DNA of 64,000 bases from positions 5,628,001 through 5,692,000 of the forward strand of contig NZ_CP088014.1 of the NCBI RefSeq assembly GCF_021044685.1, in the 5' to 3' direction. Source of the stretch: Bradyrhizobium daqingense (GTDB taxonomy: Bacteria; Pseudomonadota; Alphaproteobacteria; Rhizobiales; Xanthobacteraceae). A program made the translations under genes and the position numbers. Shown one piece after another: positions 34,263 through 42,976 of this stretch (within the stretch, counting starts at the first letter, position 1; each line of letters starts with the position of its first letter). The notes beneath the pieces were generated by a model, which saw only the letters and a list, made by a program, of their open reading frames with translations, was not told where the DNA came from and ran no database searches.

Positions 34263-35620
34263 CCGCACTCACAAGCTATTCCACTGGCCTGGCCACCGTT
34301 GGCGCAGGCGGAACGACCGTCACGGGCACGGGCACGATCTGGTCCGGAGCCAACGTCAAGCCAGGCGACATTTTCCAGATCGGCAATTTTCAGTCCGTCA
34401 TTTCGGATGTGACCGACATCACCCATCTGGTCATCCCACCGTGGGCCGGCGGCGCGAAGACGGGTGTCGCCTATACAATTTGGCAAGTCTCGCCGCAACG
34501 CTTTGCTGGTGCGCAGGCGATGCAGAGCGTCAATGAACTGGTTGCGGACCTTAGCTCTAACAGAATCCCGGTCGTTGTTGGTGACGACGAGACCGTGCCA
34601 GACCCGTCGCTCGGCGAGGAAGATCAGACCGCAATTCAGCCCACCACCGGTAAGGTATGGGTCAAGAGCGGCGGCGTCTGGACCTTCCTTGGTATCTATA
34701 AAGGGTTCGTCCTGACTGGTGCATGGGACAGCGGCACCGATTACGTCGTCGGCGATGTCGTGACGCTCGGCGGTTCGAGCTATGTTTGCGTGTTCGACCA
34801 CACGAACCACACGCCGCCAAATACAACGTACTGGCAACTGCTCGCATCCAAGGGTGACACGGGTGCCACGGGCGCTACCGGTGCGACTGGACCTGCGGGC
34901 CCTGGCGACATGCTGGCTGCAAACAACCTTTCCGAATTGACGGCGACGGCCGCGACAGCCCGAACGAACATTGGCGCTGCGAAATCTGCGTCCTCGCGGA
35001 CCCGTACGGTCCTGACCAGCGGTTCGGGGACGTGGAACCGCCCATCTGGCTGCGTTGCCATCAACGTTCGCATGGTGGGCGGCGGCGGTGGTGGTGGTGG
35101 CACGGGCAGCGCGTCGGCCGGGAATGGTGGCGCTGGCGGCAACACGACGTTCGGCTCTTTGACGGCCAACGGCGGTGGCCTTGGTCCGAATGGTCTCAAT
35201 GGGGGCTATCAAGGCGGATCGGGAGGAACGTCGAGCGGTGGCGACATCAACGCTTCCGGCTCATCTGGGCAGACCGCGATCGGCAATACGAACAACTCTG
35301 CCGGCCAACAGAGCTACGGAATGTCGGGCGGCGGATCGATGCTTGGCGGCGGCGGCCGTGGTGGATCCAACGGCGCTGGCGGCAACGGCGGCGCTGGGCT
35401 TGCCTATGGCGGCGGCGGCGGAGGTGCCGGCGGTAACGGGACAATCTATGGTGCGGCCGGCGGGGGTGGGGGCGGTTATTGCGAGAAGCTAATTACAAGC
35501 CCGAGCGCCTCTTATTCGTATGCTGTCGGAGCGGCTGGTACAGCCGGTGCGGCGGGAACGGGTGGTGGCGCGGGAGGTACAGGCGCGGCCGGCGTCATCA
35601 TCGTCGACGAGTATTACTGA
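34259..35620 (+). CDS. Tail-fibre-like protein, Gly-rich
   Basis: A 453-residue protein. The N-terminal 150 or so residues resemble a phage tail-assembly module (TALTSYSTGLATVGAGGTTVTGTGTIW, ending FVLTGAWDSGTDYVVGDVVTLGGSSYVC, a carbohydrate-binding-like repeat). This is followed by a short collagen-like GATGATGATGPAGPGD and a very Gly-rich C-terminal half reminiscent of tail-fibre tips. It is the last rightward structural gene before a set of reversed genes. It likely mediates host-surface contact. Confidence 0.8.
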   Translation: MTALTSYSTGLATVGAGGTTVTGTGTIWSGANVKPGDIFQIGNFQSVISDVTDITHLVIPPWAGGAKTGVAYTIWQVSPQRFAGAQAMQSVNELVADLSSNRIPVVVGDDETVPDPSLGEEDQTAIQPTTGKVWVKSGGVWTFLGIYKGFVLTGAWDSGTDYVVGDVVTLGGSSYVCVFDHTNHTPPNTTYWQLLASKGDTGATGATGATGPAGPGDMLAANNLSELTATAATARTNIGAAKSASSRTRTVLTSGSGTWNRPSGCVAINVRMVGGGGGGGGTGSASAGNGGAGGNTTFGSLTANGGGLGPNGLNGGYQGGSGGTSSGGDINASGSSGQTAIGNTNNSAGQQSYGMSGGGSMLGGGGRGGSNGAGGNGGAGLAYGGGGGGAGGNGTIYGAAGGGGGGYCEKLITSPSASYSYAVGAAGTAGAAGTGGGAGGTGAAGVIIVDEYY

Positions 35621-35642
35621 TCGGCGCTAGTGCCACGCCGTT

Positions 35643-36098
35643 TCAGGTCGCCGGTCTCTTCCAGTGGAGCTTCGTGCGATCTTGGTTGATGTCACCCTTA
35701 GCAAATTCGAGGTGCTCAAAAATATCAACCATAGAACTCTTGTTATCCGAGCGGACATCGGTGGTTATGGCTGCGCTGGCTTCCTTCAGCTTCGAGACGA
35801 GCGAAGAGCAGACATGCTGATTTCGCGCGGCTTTTCCAACTCCAAGGTACACGAGGGAGAGGGCTTTGTCGTTCCCCTCAGCTAGCGCGTACCCGACGAC
35901 AGTTCCGGTCGCATCAGTCGCGACCCACGACTGCCCAGTTTCGACCCACCGCGCGATACTCTGTCTTGTGTCGGTATGATCCCCTTTGGCGAATTCGTAG
36001 ACTCTTGTTGGGACCTCGGGAGCCACTTCCGCGAAGACTCTGAGGATACCGTCCACATCATCGGGTTTTGCAACACGATAGGAGTAATCTTTTCTCAT
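35643..36098 (-). CDS. GNAT family N-acetyltransferase
   Basis: A small GNAT protein of 151 residues. The acetyl-CoA fold is seen in SYRVAKPDDVDGILRVFAEV (strand/helix), SWVATDATGTVVGYALAEG and LSLVYLGVGKAARNQHVCSSLVSKLKE, the pyrophosphate-binding loop region, with a modified Q/RxxGxG/A (GVGKAARNQ). The start at 36098 has a usable ribosome site. It is convergent with the tail-fibre gene. Cargo gene of the element. Confidence 0.8.
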   Translation of the reverse strand: MRKDYSYRVAKPDDVDGILRVFAEVAPEVPTRVYEFAKGDHTDTRQSIARWVETGQSWVATDATGTVVGYALAEGNDKALSLVYLGVGKAARNQHVCSSLVSKLKEASAAITTDVRSDNKSSMVDIFEHLEFAKGDINQDRTKLHWKRPAT

Positions 36099-36135
36099 CG
36101 GAAACTCTCTCTGACAGGCTTTGGATGTGGACGCC

Positions 36136-36642
36136 TCAAGTCGCGGGCTTCCCTTGCTTCCTGGCACTCGCAATAGGCGCAGTCGGTGCTGGCGGAGGCG
36201 TTTCCATGCTCACCTTCAATTCGTCGAGCGTCTGTTGCGTCCGCGTCGCGCCCTCCCCACCGTTTACCGGCGTAATGCGCTCGAAAGCTGAGCCAGGATT
36301 GGTGACGAACATGCCGGCCGCGACCACCCGCGTCGAGTCGCCGATCGGAGCGAATGTGAAAACGATCCGCTCCGCAGGAATGCCGTCGTACTTCGAACCA
36401 AGTAAGAGGGCGGCGCCGAAGTTCTCGGACGGCTTCTCGATTTGTAGGAGGTACTCGGTGTCTTTGGTCACGTTGAATCGCTTGTCCATCGCGAGCGACA
36501 ACAGCCTCGCCTTGATCGCGGCAGTCGTTGCGCGGATGGTCACCTCGGGCTTCCCGCTCGCGGTGTTCGGTGCTTCTGCTGCGGTTTGACAGCCGGCGAG
36601 CGCGATGGCCAAGACGGCCACCACTGTGCAATTGCGAAACAT
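36136..36642 (-). CDS. Lipoprotein of unknown function
   Basis: A 168-residue protein with a lipoprotein signal sequence (MFRNCTVVAVLAIALAGC, lipobox LAGC). The body has a mixed strand/helix pattern and the end is Pro-rich. Not recognised as a domain. It follows the GNAT gene on the same strand (37 bases away), so they may be co-transcribed. Confidence 0.65.
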   Translation of the reverse strand: MFRNCTVVAVLAIALAGCQTAAEAPNTASGKPEVTIRATTAAIKARLLSLAMDKRFNVTKDTEYLLQIEKPSENFGAALLLGSKYDGIPAERIVFTFAPIGDSTRVVAAGMFVTNPGSAFERITPVNGGEGATRTQQTLDELKVSMETPPPAPTAPIASARKQGKPAT

Positions 36643-36769
36643 GAAAGCCCCCTAAATCGCAGCATTCAAACGCATTGCGAGCAGGCATGCAACTATAAAT
36701 TATTCCTTGGAAAACGCGCCATTGTAAATTGTCAACATAAGACGCGCCGTGCTCGTGCTACCGATCGTC

Positions 36770-37153
36770 ATGACCGACTGGAGTGACGACACGTTGCGAC
36801 CGCTCGACGAACTCGCCCGGATCGCATTTCCAGAGGGCAGCGGTGTGACGGCGGACACGCTGAAGCGGCGCGCGCGCAAAGGTCAGTTGCGGGTCTACCG
36901 ACCAGGCAAGGCGTTCCTGTCGACCTTGGTGGATGTTTGGGAAATGATCGAAAAATCCGGCACCGGACCACCTCGGTCCGTTACAAGCTCACCCGGGCTG
37001 TCGGCGACCCAATTGTCTCACGCAGCCTTAGAGCATGCCCGCGAGGCGCTGCGACGTCGGGAGGAACAGCGCATCGAGGATGAATGGGAAGCCAAGTACG
37101 AGGCGCGAAAGGCGGCACGAGCTAAAGCCCGGCCGCCCCGCACGAAGCGCTAA
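36770..37153 (+). CDS. Hypothetical DNA-binding-like protein
   Basis: A 127-residue protein. The segment GVTADTLKRRARKGQLRVYRPGKAFLSTLVDVWEMIE resembles an excisionase-type winged helix-turn-helix (pattern: turn, recognition helix, Arg-rich wing). The C-terminal half is Arg/Glu/Ala coiled coil. The ATG at 36770 is chosen. A TTGTCAACAT half-site, the same as that in the XRE operator, lies about 40 bases upstream. It overlaps the next gene's stop by four bases, convergently. Confidence 0.6.
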   Translation: MTDWSDDTLRPLDELARIAFPEGSGVTADTLKRRARKGQLRVYRPGKAFLSTLVDVWEMIEKSGTGPPRSVTSSPGLSATQLSHAALEHAREALRRREEQRIEDEWEAKYEARKAARAKARPPRTKR

Positions 37154-37530
37154 TGCGTCCGGCGCTTCCGCAATTCGTCCCACCGCGCGGCCGTGGTTCG
37201 CTCGTCCATGAAATAGAACTGCCGGTCCCGCCGCCCGCGACGGGCCGCATGCCATCGGATTTCCGTTTCATCATAGCCAAGCGCCGAAAGGCTCTCGCGC
37301 AATCCCTCGACGGCGGCCTCGCGCGCTTCGGTCCTTGTCAACTTGAAGCGGTATCGGCGGGCTGCCGCGATCGAGGCATTGATGCCAGCGGGACTCGTCT
37401 CTTTGGCGAACATTTGCACCGCTGCCTCATACTGGCGCCGTTCGAACGCAAACTCCATGAAGGCGTCAGGGCCGGAAAAGGACGCGCGGGGGAGATTTTG
37501 GTCCGTAACGCGGGGGGCAATGTTGATCAT
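37150..37530 (-). CDS. Hypothetical protein divergent from the XRE regulator
   Basis: A 126-residue, Arg-rich, mostly helical protein. The ATG at 37530 is preferred, since GAGGAGC lies just before it and the longer form from 37596 has no ribosome site. No domain recognised. It is divergent from an XRE-type regulator, across a palindrome-containing operator region, so is likely under its control. Confidence 0.6.
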   Translation of the reverse strand: MINIAPRVTDQNLPRASFSGPDAFMEFAFERRQYEAAVQMFAKETSPAGINASIAAARRYRFKLTRTEAREAAVEGLRESLSALGYDETEIRWHAARRGRRDRQFYFMDERTTAARWDELRKRRTH

Positions 37531-37590
37531 GATTGCGGCTCCTCGATGGGCTTGGTGATGGTTTGAGAGCTTAAAGATTCCATCGATTGT

Positions 37591-37647
37591 AGTCAACTAT
37601 AATCGTTGACTATCGTCGGGCGGACCGCTTATGTTGATTGTCAACAT
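37591..37647. promoter_or_regulatory. Divergent operator region with two palindromes
   Basis: Two perfect inverted repeats: AGTCAAC-TATAATC-GTTGACT (37591-37611) and ATGTTGA-TTG-TCAACAT (37631-37647). The GTCAAC core is shared and recurs as TTGTCAACAT upstream of the gene at 36770. This is the expected layout of a phage-like immunity control region for the XRE protein. Confidence 0.7.
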
Positions 37648-37667
37648 TGGTTTTGGAGCAATGGAAA

Positions 37668-37937
37668 ATGCCAATCACCGGGGCTCAAATCCGAGCGGCA
37701 AGGGCTTTTCTCAAATGGACGGCCGCCGACCTAGCCAAGGCGGCTGGAGTTGGAGTTTCAACAGTTCAAGCGATCGAGAAAATAGACGGTGCACCTCGGA
37801 TCGAATCGAGCCTGCAATGGCGATCGGTCGCGCGCGATGAAGCGATAACGAAAATCAAACGCGCCTTGACTTCTGCCGGCATCACCTTCCTAGCGGCGAA
37901 CGCTCAGGGCGTGGGAATTCGGGGAACGCTCAGATGA
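37668..37937 (+). CDS. XRE-type helix-turn-helix regulator
   Basis: An 89-residue DNA-binding protein. The helix-turn-helix is RAARAFLKWTAADLAKAAGVGVSTVQAIEK (about residues 8-37), close to the Cro/CI type. The C-terminal part (ITFLAANAQGVGIRGTLR) is short. It is preceded by TTTTGGAGCAATGGAAA, with the start at 37668. Two palindromes directly upstream are its likely binding sites. Confidence 0.85.
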   Translation: MPITGAQIRAARAFLKWTAADLAKAAGVGVSTVQAIEKIDGAPRIESSLQWRSVARDEAITKIKRALTSAGITFLAANAQGVGIRGTLR

Positions 37938-37995
37938 ACTTTGATTGCTCCGCCGTTAACTAATTTTAAATTCGCAATCCAGTATTATAGCTGGT

Positions 37996-38601
37996 ATGAG
38001 ATCCGGCCAGCTAACCCAAGAACTGTCCTACATCAGCACCATCCCCCTCGGGACGGCCGCTGATTGTATCGCGGAAATGCAGGCCGCCGGTATGTGCCTA
38101 AAGGGTACGCGCGGTCGCGGCGGCGGCGTTGAGCTGTCCGCAACTTGCAAGATCAATGGCCTTCTCTCTACTGCCTTATCGCACCCACGAGGCACGTCTC
38201 TCGCCGATAGCGTACGCGAGATCCGATCCCTCCCCGTAGGCGCCGCTCGACGCACGCACCGCTTGAGCGAGAACACGGAGGATGGCGTCCGCGGTGTCTT
38301 CGAGTTCATGTGTGGACTTTCGATAAGGCCACTTCACGATTTAGGACAAGTGCTGGACGCAGTTTTGCATGACCTGGAGAGCGGTCGCTTCAAGGCATGG
38401 GCTGGCGGCGATCGCATCTGGTTGACCCTCCAATTCAGCAACCACAATCGATCGGCGATGTTCGTCCTCGAGCGCGCTGACAAGAAAGAAGGAATCTATC
38501 TCTCATTCGGCGAAGACGAGGCATTCAACGAAGATCGCGGGTGGGTTACCCGCCACACGCAAATTCAGTTGAAAGTATTCGAGCGTCTGGCTTCTGCATA
38601 G
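37996..38601 (+). CDS. Hypothetical protein with a Gly-rich wing-like N-terminus
   Basis: A 201-residue protein. The beginning (QLTQELSYISTIPLGTAADCIAEMQAAGMCLKGTRGRGGG) resembles a winged-helix DNA-binding domain, but that is only a visual impression. The rest (LHDLGQVLDAVLHDLESGRF, IWLTLQFSNHNRSAMFVLER) is unrecognised. It lies just after the XRE gene on the same strand, so it belongs to the early operon. Confidence 0.55.
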   Translation: MRSGQLTQELSYISTIPLGTAADCIAEMQAAGMCLKGTRGRGGGVELSATCKINGLLSTALSHPRGTSLADSVREIRSLPVGAARRTHRLSENTEDGVRGVFEFMCGLSIRPLHDLGQVLDAVLHDLESGRFKAWAGGDRIWLTLQFSNHNRSAMFVLERADKKEGIYLSFGEDEAFNEDRGWVTRHTQIQLKVFERLASA

Positions 38602-38745
38602 AAACGAAATCGGCCCGGCTCGTAGGACGAGCGCAGGCCGGGAACGTCGTAGACAACTGCTTGGCGGCGTTGCCTCTAGCACATTTCCGGCTATTTTCAA
38701 GCGCGTCTGCGGGTTTGGCTCCTTAAGTGAAGGAGTACCCATACA

Positions 38746-39090
38746 ATGTCTAGAGAGTTCGACGAATGGCCGTACGGTCTGTATGAGAGCCGAAACTCCG
38801 TCGTCTTTTTCAATCGTCGTTATGAGCCAATCGTTCGGGTGGAATATCCAGAGCATCCGGTTTTCGACGGATCGCAGAACGGCGCGGGGTCGCTCCACGT
38901 CGGCGCTCCCACCGTAACTCCAGTCGACAGGAAGAAGCGAGTTATCTTCTCAGGTCAGCGCTGGTTTTATAGTGACGCCAACCCTCCGCGCCGCAACCGA
39001 CAGACACGCGCACGCCTCCAAGCTCTTATCGACCAGATTCCCGAACTCCACGAAGAGATTGAGCGTCGCAAACGTGCGGTGTTCGCGTGA
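38746..39090 (+). CDS. Hypothetical protein upstream of the primase
   Basis: A 114-residue basic protein rich in aromatic residues at the start (SREFDEWPYGLYESRNSVVFFNRRY), with a helical, charged end. It overlaps the primase start by four bases (ATGA-type overlap at 39087-39090), so is likely translated with it. Function unknown. Confidence 0.6.
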   Translation: MSREFDEWPYGLYESRNSVVFFNRRYEPIVRVEYPEHPVFDGSQNGAGSLHVGAPTVTPVDRKKRVIFSGQRWFYSDANPPRRNRQTRARLQALIDQIPELHEEIERRKRAVFA

Positions 39091-41486
39091 GCATTGTCGG
39101 CTTCGAAGTCCCCTCGTCTGTCGGCTCATTTCTCCACTACGCAGAGCGGAATAGCCTTGCGCTCTTTCCACTCCGGGCCGACACCAAGACGCCAGCTTGC
39201 GAAAACGGCTTCTATGGTGCCACCACGGCAACGAGCGACTGGCACGCTTGGCACATGCAGGGGCACCAGCTGGCCATTTCAGCTTGCCTGTCGGGTCTTG
39301 TTCTCATCGATGTCGACGCCCATGGCGATCGCGAGGAGGCCTGGGCGCAGTTCGCCGCGTGGTGCGCGGAGATCGGCATAGACGTTCCCACACCTTACGG
39401 TCATTCGCCGAACGGCGGGTGGCATTTTGCTTTCCGCTGTCCCGTCGAATTCGATCCTCACAGTCATCGTGGACACGAGTCCGTTAAGGTTTCTCACTTC
39501 CGCCCGTTGGCGCCTGGTGAGGCAGATCGAGAGCGCATCTCTGTCCGCAATCGTGCTTACAACGTTGCTCCCGGCTCGGCGTTCAGCGGACGTCCGTATA
39601 TTCTTGCCACCAATCCGCCGCCGCCGATCCCTTATAGCGCAAAGACAGCGCCGCTGTTCGCTCTTCTAAAACGGCCTGAGGCGGCCACCGTCACCGGTCC
39701 AGTGCCCGATGCAGTTGGGGGCGTCTCTCACGATGGCATTCGCTATGACCAACTCTGTTGGTGGATCGGTAAGAAGTTGGAGCGCTGGGCCAGCGGTCTC
39801 GAAACCCTGAGCAACGACGATTGGATTTCGATCGGCAAGCGGATCAAATTGAGTTTCCCGGGGGAAGACGGCCTGAAAGCATTCCTCGCAATGAGCTGGG
39901 AGGACCAACACGACGTGATCACGCGTCGCTGGTGGAACCCCGCGGACTTCAAGACGGAGGGCGAGAACCTTGAAACGCTGCAGGCTCTGCTGAAACGTGA
40001 CATAACATGGATCTTCGGAAGTGTGATCGGCTGCCCGCAGCCTCCCGTGTGCCCCGTTCCACTTCCCATACCCGCGGAAATCCTTGAACAGCACCGGCGA
40101 GAGCGCGAGCAGTACCAAGCGGCGATACTAGGACCGCTGCCGGATCACCCCGAGCTTCCTATTGATCAGGCGAACGCGCTCAACGACTATTGGGCGCATC
40201 TGCCCTCGGGGAAGATGATCTACGAACGCACCGGAGAATTATTCAACGCGGGAAGCGTCGACAAACACATCGGGCGCGTTAAAGATGCCATGAAAACGGA
40301 GGGACCGGGCACTTTGGCGACGACCTGGTTGTCGCAACATCGTTTTGTGAAGTCGATGGGGTGGGCTCCCGGGGAACCCAAGATCATCGACGGACGGGTA
40401 TTGACCAACGATGGCTGGATCCGCAGTTCTGGCGACAAAACATTCAATCGGTATGTTCCGCCCCATATCGAACACATCGAAGGCGACGTTTCGAAATGGC
40501 TGAATCACATCAGATTCATTTATCCTAGTGAATCCGAGCACATCGTCATGTGGCTGGGGCACCGAGTACAGCGTCCCGGGGACAAAGTGAACCATGCTCT
40601 CGTATTCATAGGTTCACAGGGCATCGGCAAGGACACGATCCTCAAACCTGCGATCTCGGCTATCGGCACGCACAATTTCAAGCAGATCACTGCGAAAACA
40701 TTCTTCAATTCGGAATGGAACGACTATCTCCAATCGGTCATCCTTCGAATTAACGAAGTTCATGACCTAGGCGGAGAGTCCCGGTACGGCTTTTACGACG
40801 CCACCAAGGACGTGATTACCAATCCACCAGAGGCGCACCGGATCAACACAAAGCACGTGCCGCAGTACGCAGCAGTGAACGTTTGCGGCGTGATCATGAC
40901 GTCGAACCATCACGACGCGCTTTACCTCGCTCCGGACGATCGCCGGCATTTTGTTTGTGTCTCGACCAAAACGCAGGATGATTTCGCGCCGGCATATTGG
41001 GACGACATCAACGCTTGGTTCGATGACGGTGGAAACGAGGCCGTTGCTTACTACTTGGCTAACCTTGACCTCGCTGCTTTCAACGCCAAGGCTCCGCCTC
41101 CGAAAACAGCGGCATGGCATATGGTGGTTGCCGCCGGCGTGGCTCCGGAAAGCGGCGATCTCGCGGACGTCATAGAAAGCCTCGGTAAACCGGATGCACT
41201 CACGCTGCAAATGGTCAAAGCGAAAACGCCGGGCGACAGCCAGCTTAGGATGCTCTTCGAGGACGCGAAGCTTCGCCGAGCAGTTCCCAAGCGCCTTGCC
41301 GAATGCGGCTACGTCGCCATTGCCAATCCTGATGCACGGGAGAGCGGAGGTCGATGGCGCGTTCACGGAGGCAAAACGACAATCTACGCACGGCAGGAAC
41401 TCACAGAGGAGGGTCGCTTGGCCGCGGCACGCTCCCTCAGCGCGACCGCATCACCATCGGTGCCGCCGATACCTTCGAGAAGCTAG
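39087..41486 (+). CDS. Prim-Pol / DUF5906-type helicase (replication protein)
   Basis: A 799-residue replication protein of mobile elements. The N-terminal region is a bifunctional primase/polymerase domain (FLHYAERNSLALFPLRADTKTPACENG, then LVLIDVDAHGD with the metal-binding Asp residues, and YGHSPNGGWHFAFR). The middle is a linker with helical repeats, and the C-terminal half is a superfamily-3 helicase-like DUF5906 domain with the Walker A motif FIGSQGIGKDT (about residues 510-520). It probably starts and unwinds the element's own replication. It starts at GTG 39087, translationally coupled to its upstream gene. Confidence 0.9.
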   Translation: MSIVGFEVPSSVGSFLHYAERNSLALFPLRADTKTPACENGFYGATTATSDWHAWHMQGHQLAISACLSGLVLIDVDAHGDREEAWAQFAAWCAEIGIDVPTPYGHSPNGGWHFAFRCPVEFDPHSHRGHESVKVSHFRPLAPGEADRERISVRNRAYNVAPGSAFSGRPYILATNPPPPIPYSAKTAPLFALLKRPEAATVTGPVPDAVGGVSHDGIRYDQLCWWIGKKLERWASGLETLSNDDWISIGKRIKLSFPGEDGLKAFLAMSWEDQHDVITRRWWNPADFKTEGENLETLQALLKRDITWIFGSVIGCPQPPVCPVPLPIPAEILEQHRREREQYQAAILGPLPDHPELPIDQANALNDYWAHLPSGKMIYERTGELFNAGSVDKHIGRVKDAMKTEGPGTLATTWLSQHRFVKSMGWAPGEPKIIDGRVLTNDGWIRSSGDKTFNRYVPPHIEHIEGDVSKWLNHIRFIYPSESEHIVMWLGHRVQRPGDKVNHALVFIGSQGIGKDTILKPAISAIGTHNFKQITAKTFFNSEWNDYLQSVILRINEVHDLGGESRYGFYDATKDVITNPPEAHRINTKHVPQYAAVNVCGVIMTSNHHDALYLAPDDRRHFVCVSTKTQDDFAPAYWDDINAWFDDGGNEAVAYYLANLDLAAFNAKAPPPKTAAWHMVVAAGVAPESGDLADVIESLGKPDALTLQMVKAKTPGDSQLRMLFEDAKLRRAVPKRLAECGYVAIANPDARESGGRWRVHGGKTTIYARQELTEEGRLAAARSLSATASPSVPPIPSRS

Positions 41487-41838
41487 CCCGGGCACGTCGG
41501 GCGAGGTGGGCACGGTTTTTCATGTTGTCAGATGTTGAGTTCACTAATGTGTAGACAGAGGGTAAGAGCGAGAACAGATAAGAATAATGAGCACAAGAGA
41601 AACCGTGCCCATAGTGCCCAGCCCGCCCAAGGCGGCGACGATGGTGAGCGCAATACATTCATTCGCAGCCGCGGAAAAAATTCGGACGCCCCGCCGAAAG
41701 CAGACCGAGAGCGCGCTCTAGTTCTACGGACTAGCGCTCTGTTATGGCTCGTGACGGACTTTGCTACACTATCTGCGATTTACCGCTCGTTCGGCACGCA
41801 GGGGTAAACAATAGGGTATCGAAAGCAGCGCATATAAA
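41487..41838. other. Gap with an inverted repeat downstream of the primase
   Basis: 350 bases with no convincing gene. TGGGCACGGTTT near 41507 and AAACCGTGCCCA near 41600 form a 12-base inverted repeat, which could be an origin-like element or a terminator. Low-complexity Arg-rich translations are present but look like by-products. Confidence 0.5.
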
Positions 41839-42285
41839 ATGGTTGAACTTGCACCAATGATGGAAACGCAGTCGGCACCCGATAAAGGCAAGGTCCGTCT
41901 CCTAACCCTCGGAGATCTGGACGGCCGCACGCTCGCGGCTAGAAACGCGCGCGCCCTCATTGCAGACCTCGAGTCCGACCTGGGTGGCTCCGATCACCTT
42001 TCCGCAGGACAGCGTACCCTGGTGATGCGCGCCGCAGTCACAGGTGCCATGGTCGAACATTTGGAAGCGTCTTGGCTGTCCGGCGGCGATTACGACGTGC
42101 TTGCCTACACTGCGTTGACCAAGCTCCAGCTTCGGCTGCTGACCGCCCTGGGCCTCGAGCGTCGAGCACGGCCCCTGGACATGCAAGCCACTGTGGTCAC
42201 GATCAAACGGACTATTGTCGATCCGAAGGCGCCCGGTGAAGAGAAGTCCGCGCCGCCGCCCTGCCCTGTGGGACCCCCTGGCTGA
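41839..42285 (+). CDS. Hypothetical mobile-element protein
   Basis: A 148-residue protein. The main body is LLTLGDLDGRTLAARNARALIADLESDLGGSDHLSAGQRTLVMRAAVTGAMVEHLEASWLSGGDYDVLAYTALTKLQLRLLTALGLERRAR. Proteins of this pattern occur in alphaproteobacterial prophages, perhaps as a small terminase-like partner, but this is not certain. The C-terminus is Pro-rich. It lies after the primase. Confidence 0.6.
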   Translation: MVELAPMMETQSAPDKGKVRLLTLGDLDGRTLAARNARALIADLESDLGGSDHLSAGQRTLVMRAAVTGAMVEHLEASWLSGGDYDVLAYTALTKLQLRLLTALGLERRARPLDMQATVVTIKRTIVDPKAPGEEKSAPPPCPVGPPG

Positions 42286-42455
42286 TCTTCCTGACAGTCT
42301 CGGTGGCGCGGCTAATTTGAGGTGGGGCCTCTCGCTTTCAGATGCAGCGGTTGAAGGCCATGAGGTGATCTGACTAACGCGAGCACATTCTATATTCAGG
42401 CGCGGGCGTCCGATAAGCTACCGTTACACCATTCCCCACCGAAGTACCTGAAAAT

Positions 42456-42776
42456 TCAGGACCTTCTTCGGAAGTCTTGCAAGGTCCAAGGACAGTCTTG
42501 CAAAACTGTGCTTCGTGACCGCCTCTTTAATGGCGCGCTTGTTCTCTGTCCACCCCTCTTAGCTGGCCGCCCGAGCCAAATTTTCCGACTGCGGGCGCGG
42601 TAAACCGGTCTATCTAGAGCCCCGCTCGGCCGCGGTCGTGGCCCCCATATACCAAAGTAGCCGTAAACGCCGGCCCAGGCAGCAAGCCAAAGCCCGATGA
42701 GCGAACCGCCCGCGATGAGAATCCATTTGAAGATTAGCCAGGAAATCTGGCGAAACGCTTCGACCGCTTGAGACAT
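42456..42776 (-). CDS. Small membrane protein (possibly degraded C-terminus)
   Basis: A 106-residue protein with two membrane-like segments near the N-terminus (ISWLIFKWILIAGGSLIGLWLAAWAGVYGYFG). The last 50 residues are Arg-rich and low in coding quality, so the true gene may once have been different or be truncated. The ATG at 42776 lacks a strong ribosome site. Function unknown. Confidence 0.4.
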   Translation of the reverse strand: MSQAVEAFRQISWLIFKWILIAGGSLIGLWLAAWAGVYGYFGIWGPRPRPSGALDRPVYRARSRKIWLGRPAKRGGQRTSAPLKRRSRSTVLQDCPWTLQDFRRRS

Positions 42777-42976
42777 GCCCCACCCCTGGGGCGGAGTATA
42801 TCTCCTGCTTCAACTCAATCAATCTGAACGGCTCGCCCGAAGGTCTCCATCACCCGGCTTAACGCCGCATGCGTTTCGCCTTCGTCTAATCGGGCGAGAG
42901 GCCGACGCGGTAGCAGCCCATGACACTTCCCGCAAAAGCGTTTAAGGTTGCGGCCAGGCAACGTTAGGGGGAAATC

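Noticed and set aside
41532..41807. 91-codon plus frame after the primase
   Set aside because: No ribosome site, Arg-rich low-quality sequence, and overlaps the inverted repeat region.
42385..42445. tRNA-like 5' half (GTGTAACGGTAGC motif on the minus strand)
   Set aside because: Only a D-arm-like piece is visible, with no consistent acceptor or anticodon stem. It might be a fragment, but cannot be supported.
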